Made by a program: the position numbers and the translations under genes. A stretch of 6,140 nt of DNA, taken from Verrucomicrobiota bacterium (GTDB lineage: Bacteria > Verrucomicrobiota > Verrucomicrobiia > Chthoniobacterales > JAFAMB01). The DNA lies in the NCBI GenBank assembly GCA_019242435.1, contig JAFAVN010000053.1, positions 1-6,140 of the forward strand, given 5' to 3'. Below the pieces are notes generated by a model that did not search any database, had not been told where the DNA came from, and saw only the letters and a program-made list of their open reading frames with translations. Positions 6,107 through 6,140 of the stretch are shown here, piece by piece. The stretch's first letter is position 1, and each line of letters begins with the position of its first letter.

Positions 6107-6140
6107 TGGGTTGGCTGGGACTCGAACCCAGAACCAACGC
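6107..6140 (-). tRNA. tRNA gene, 3' portion only (isotype not determinable)
   Basis: On the minus strand the T arm is complete: stem CTGGG/CCCAG (6131-6127 and 6119-6115) around the loop TTCGAGT, a canonical TTCRANY-type sequence. It is followed by the 3' acceptor strand CCAACCC (6114-6108) and discriminator A (6107). The next bases are TTT, so the CCA end is not encoded and must be added by the tRNA nucleotidyltransferase. The variable region reads GCGTTGGTT at the window edge. The anticodon lies outside, so neither isotype nor class I versus class II can be decided. The 5' acceptor strand is predicted to be GGGTTGG. Confidence 0.88.

Noticed and set aside
1..6140. CRISPR arrays, insertion sequences, attachment sites, multi-gene defence system
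   Set aside because: I saw no regularly spaced repeats, transposase or integrase coding, terminal inverted repeats with target duplications, or defence-associated domains on either strand. The partial tRNA at the right edge is a possible integration site, but nothing beside it shows integration.

Overview
The window looks like a chromosomal piece of a moderately GC-rich bacterium. The NusA and IF2 sequences, Shine-Dalgarno-poor starts, a tRNA gene without an encoded CCA end and small Tyr/Gly-rich secreted proteins all fit a soil Verrucomicrobium (Chthoniobacterales-like). That assignment is pattern recognition, not a search result.

Left part (1-3641, minus strand): the transcription/translation operon nusA-infB. 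A candidate promoter lies at 3641-3614. nusA reads from 3540 to 2278, and infB starts 43 nt later and runs off the left edge only a few residues before its expected C-terminus. The upstream neighbour usual in many bacteria, rimP, is not here; nusA is instead divergent from a HAD hydrolase gene. The divergent spacer holds a perfect 16-bp palindrome in the nusA leader and a cluster of TTCTAA/TTAGAA motifs.

Middle part (3747-4906): a complete HAD-superfamily hydrolase on the plus strand, then a convergent minus-strand relic. The relic is the C-terminal part of a CPBP-type intramembrane protease, broken by in-frame stops and a frameshift. A stem-loop with T-rich flanks at 4447-4473 separates the two and could terminate transcription from both sides.

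Right part (4907-6140): two small convergent genes for exported proteins of unknown function. One is a 68-residue Tyr/Trp/His/Arg-rich peptide (plus strand). The other is a 168-residue protein with a Gly/His/Tyr/Ser-rich linker and an unrecognised C-terminal domain (minus strand). About 390 bases without a recognisable gene follow, and the window ends inside a minus-strand tRNA gene.

The housekeeping operon is clear. The less ordinary content is the cis-element cluster in front of nusA, the decayed protease and the two small secreted proteins. I see no defence system, CRISPR array, insertion sequence or other obviously new multi-gene system.
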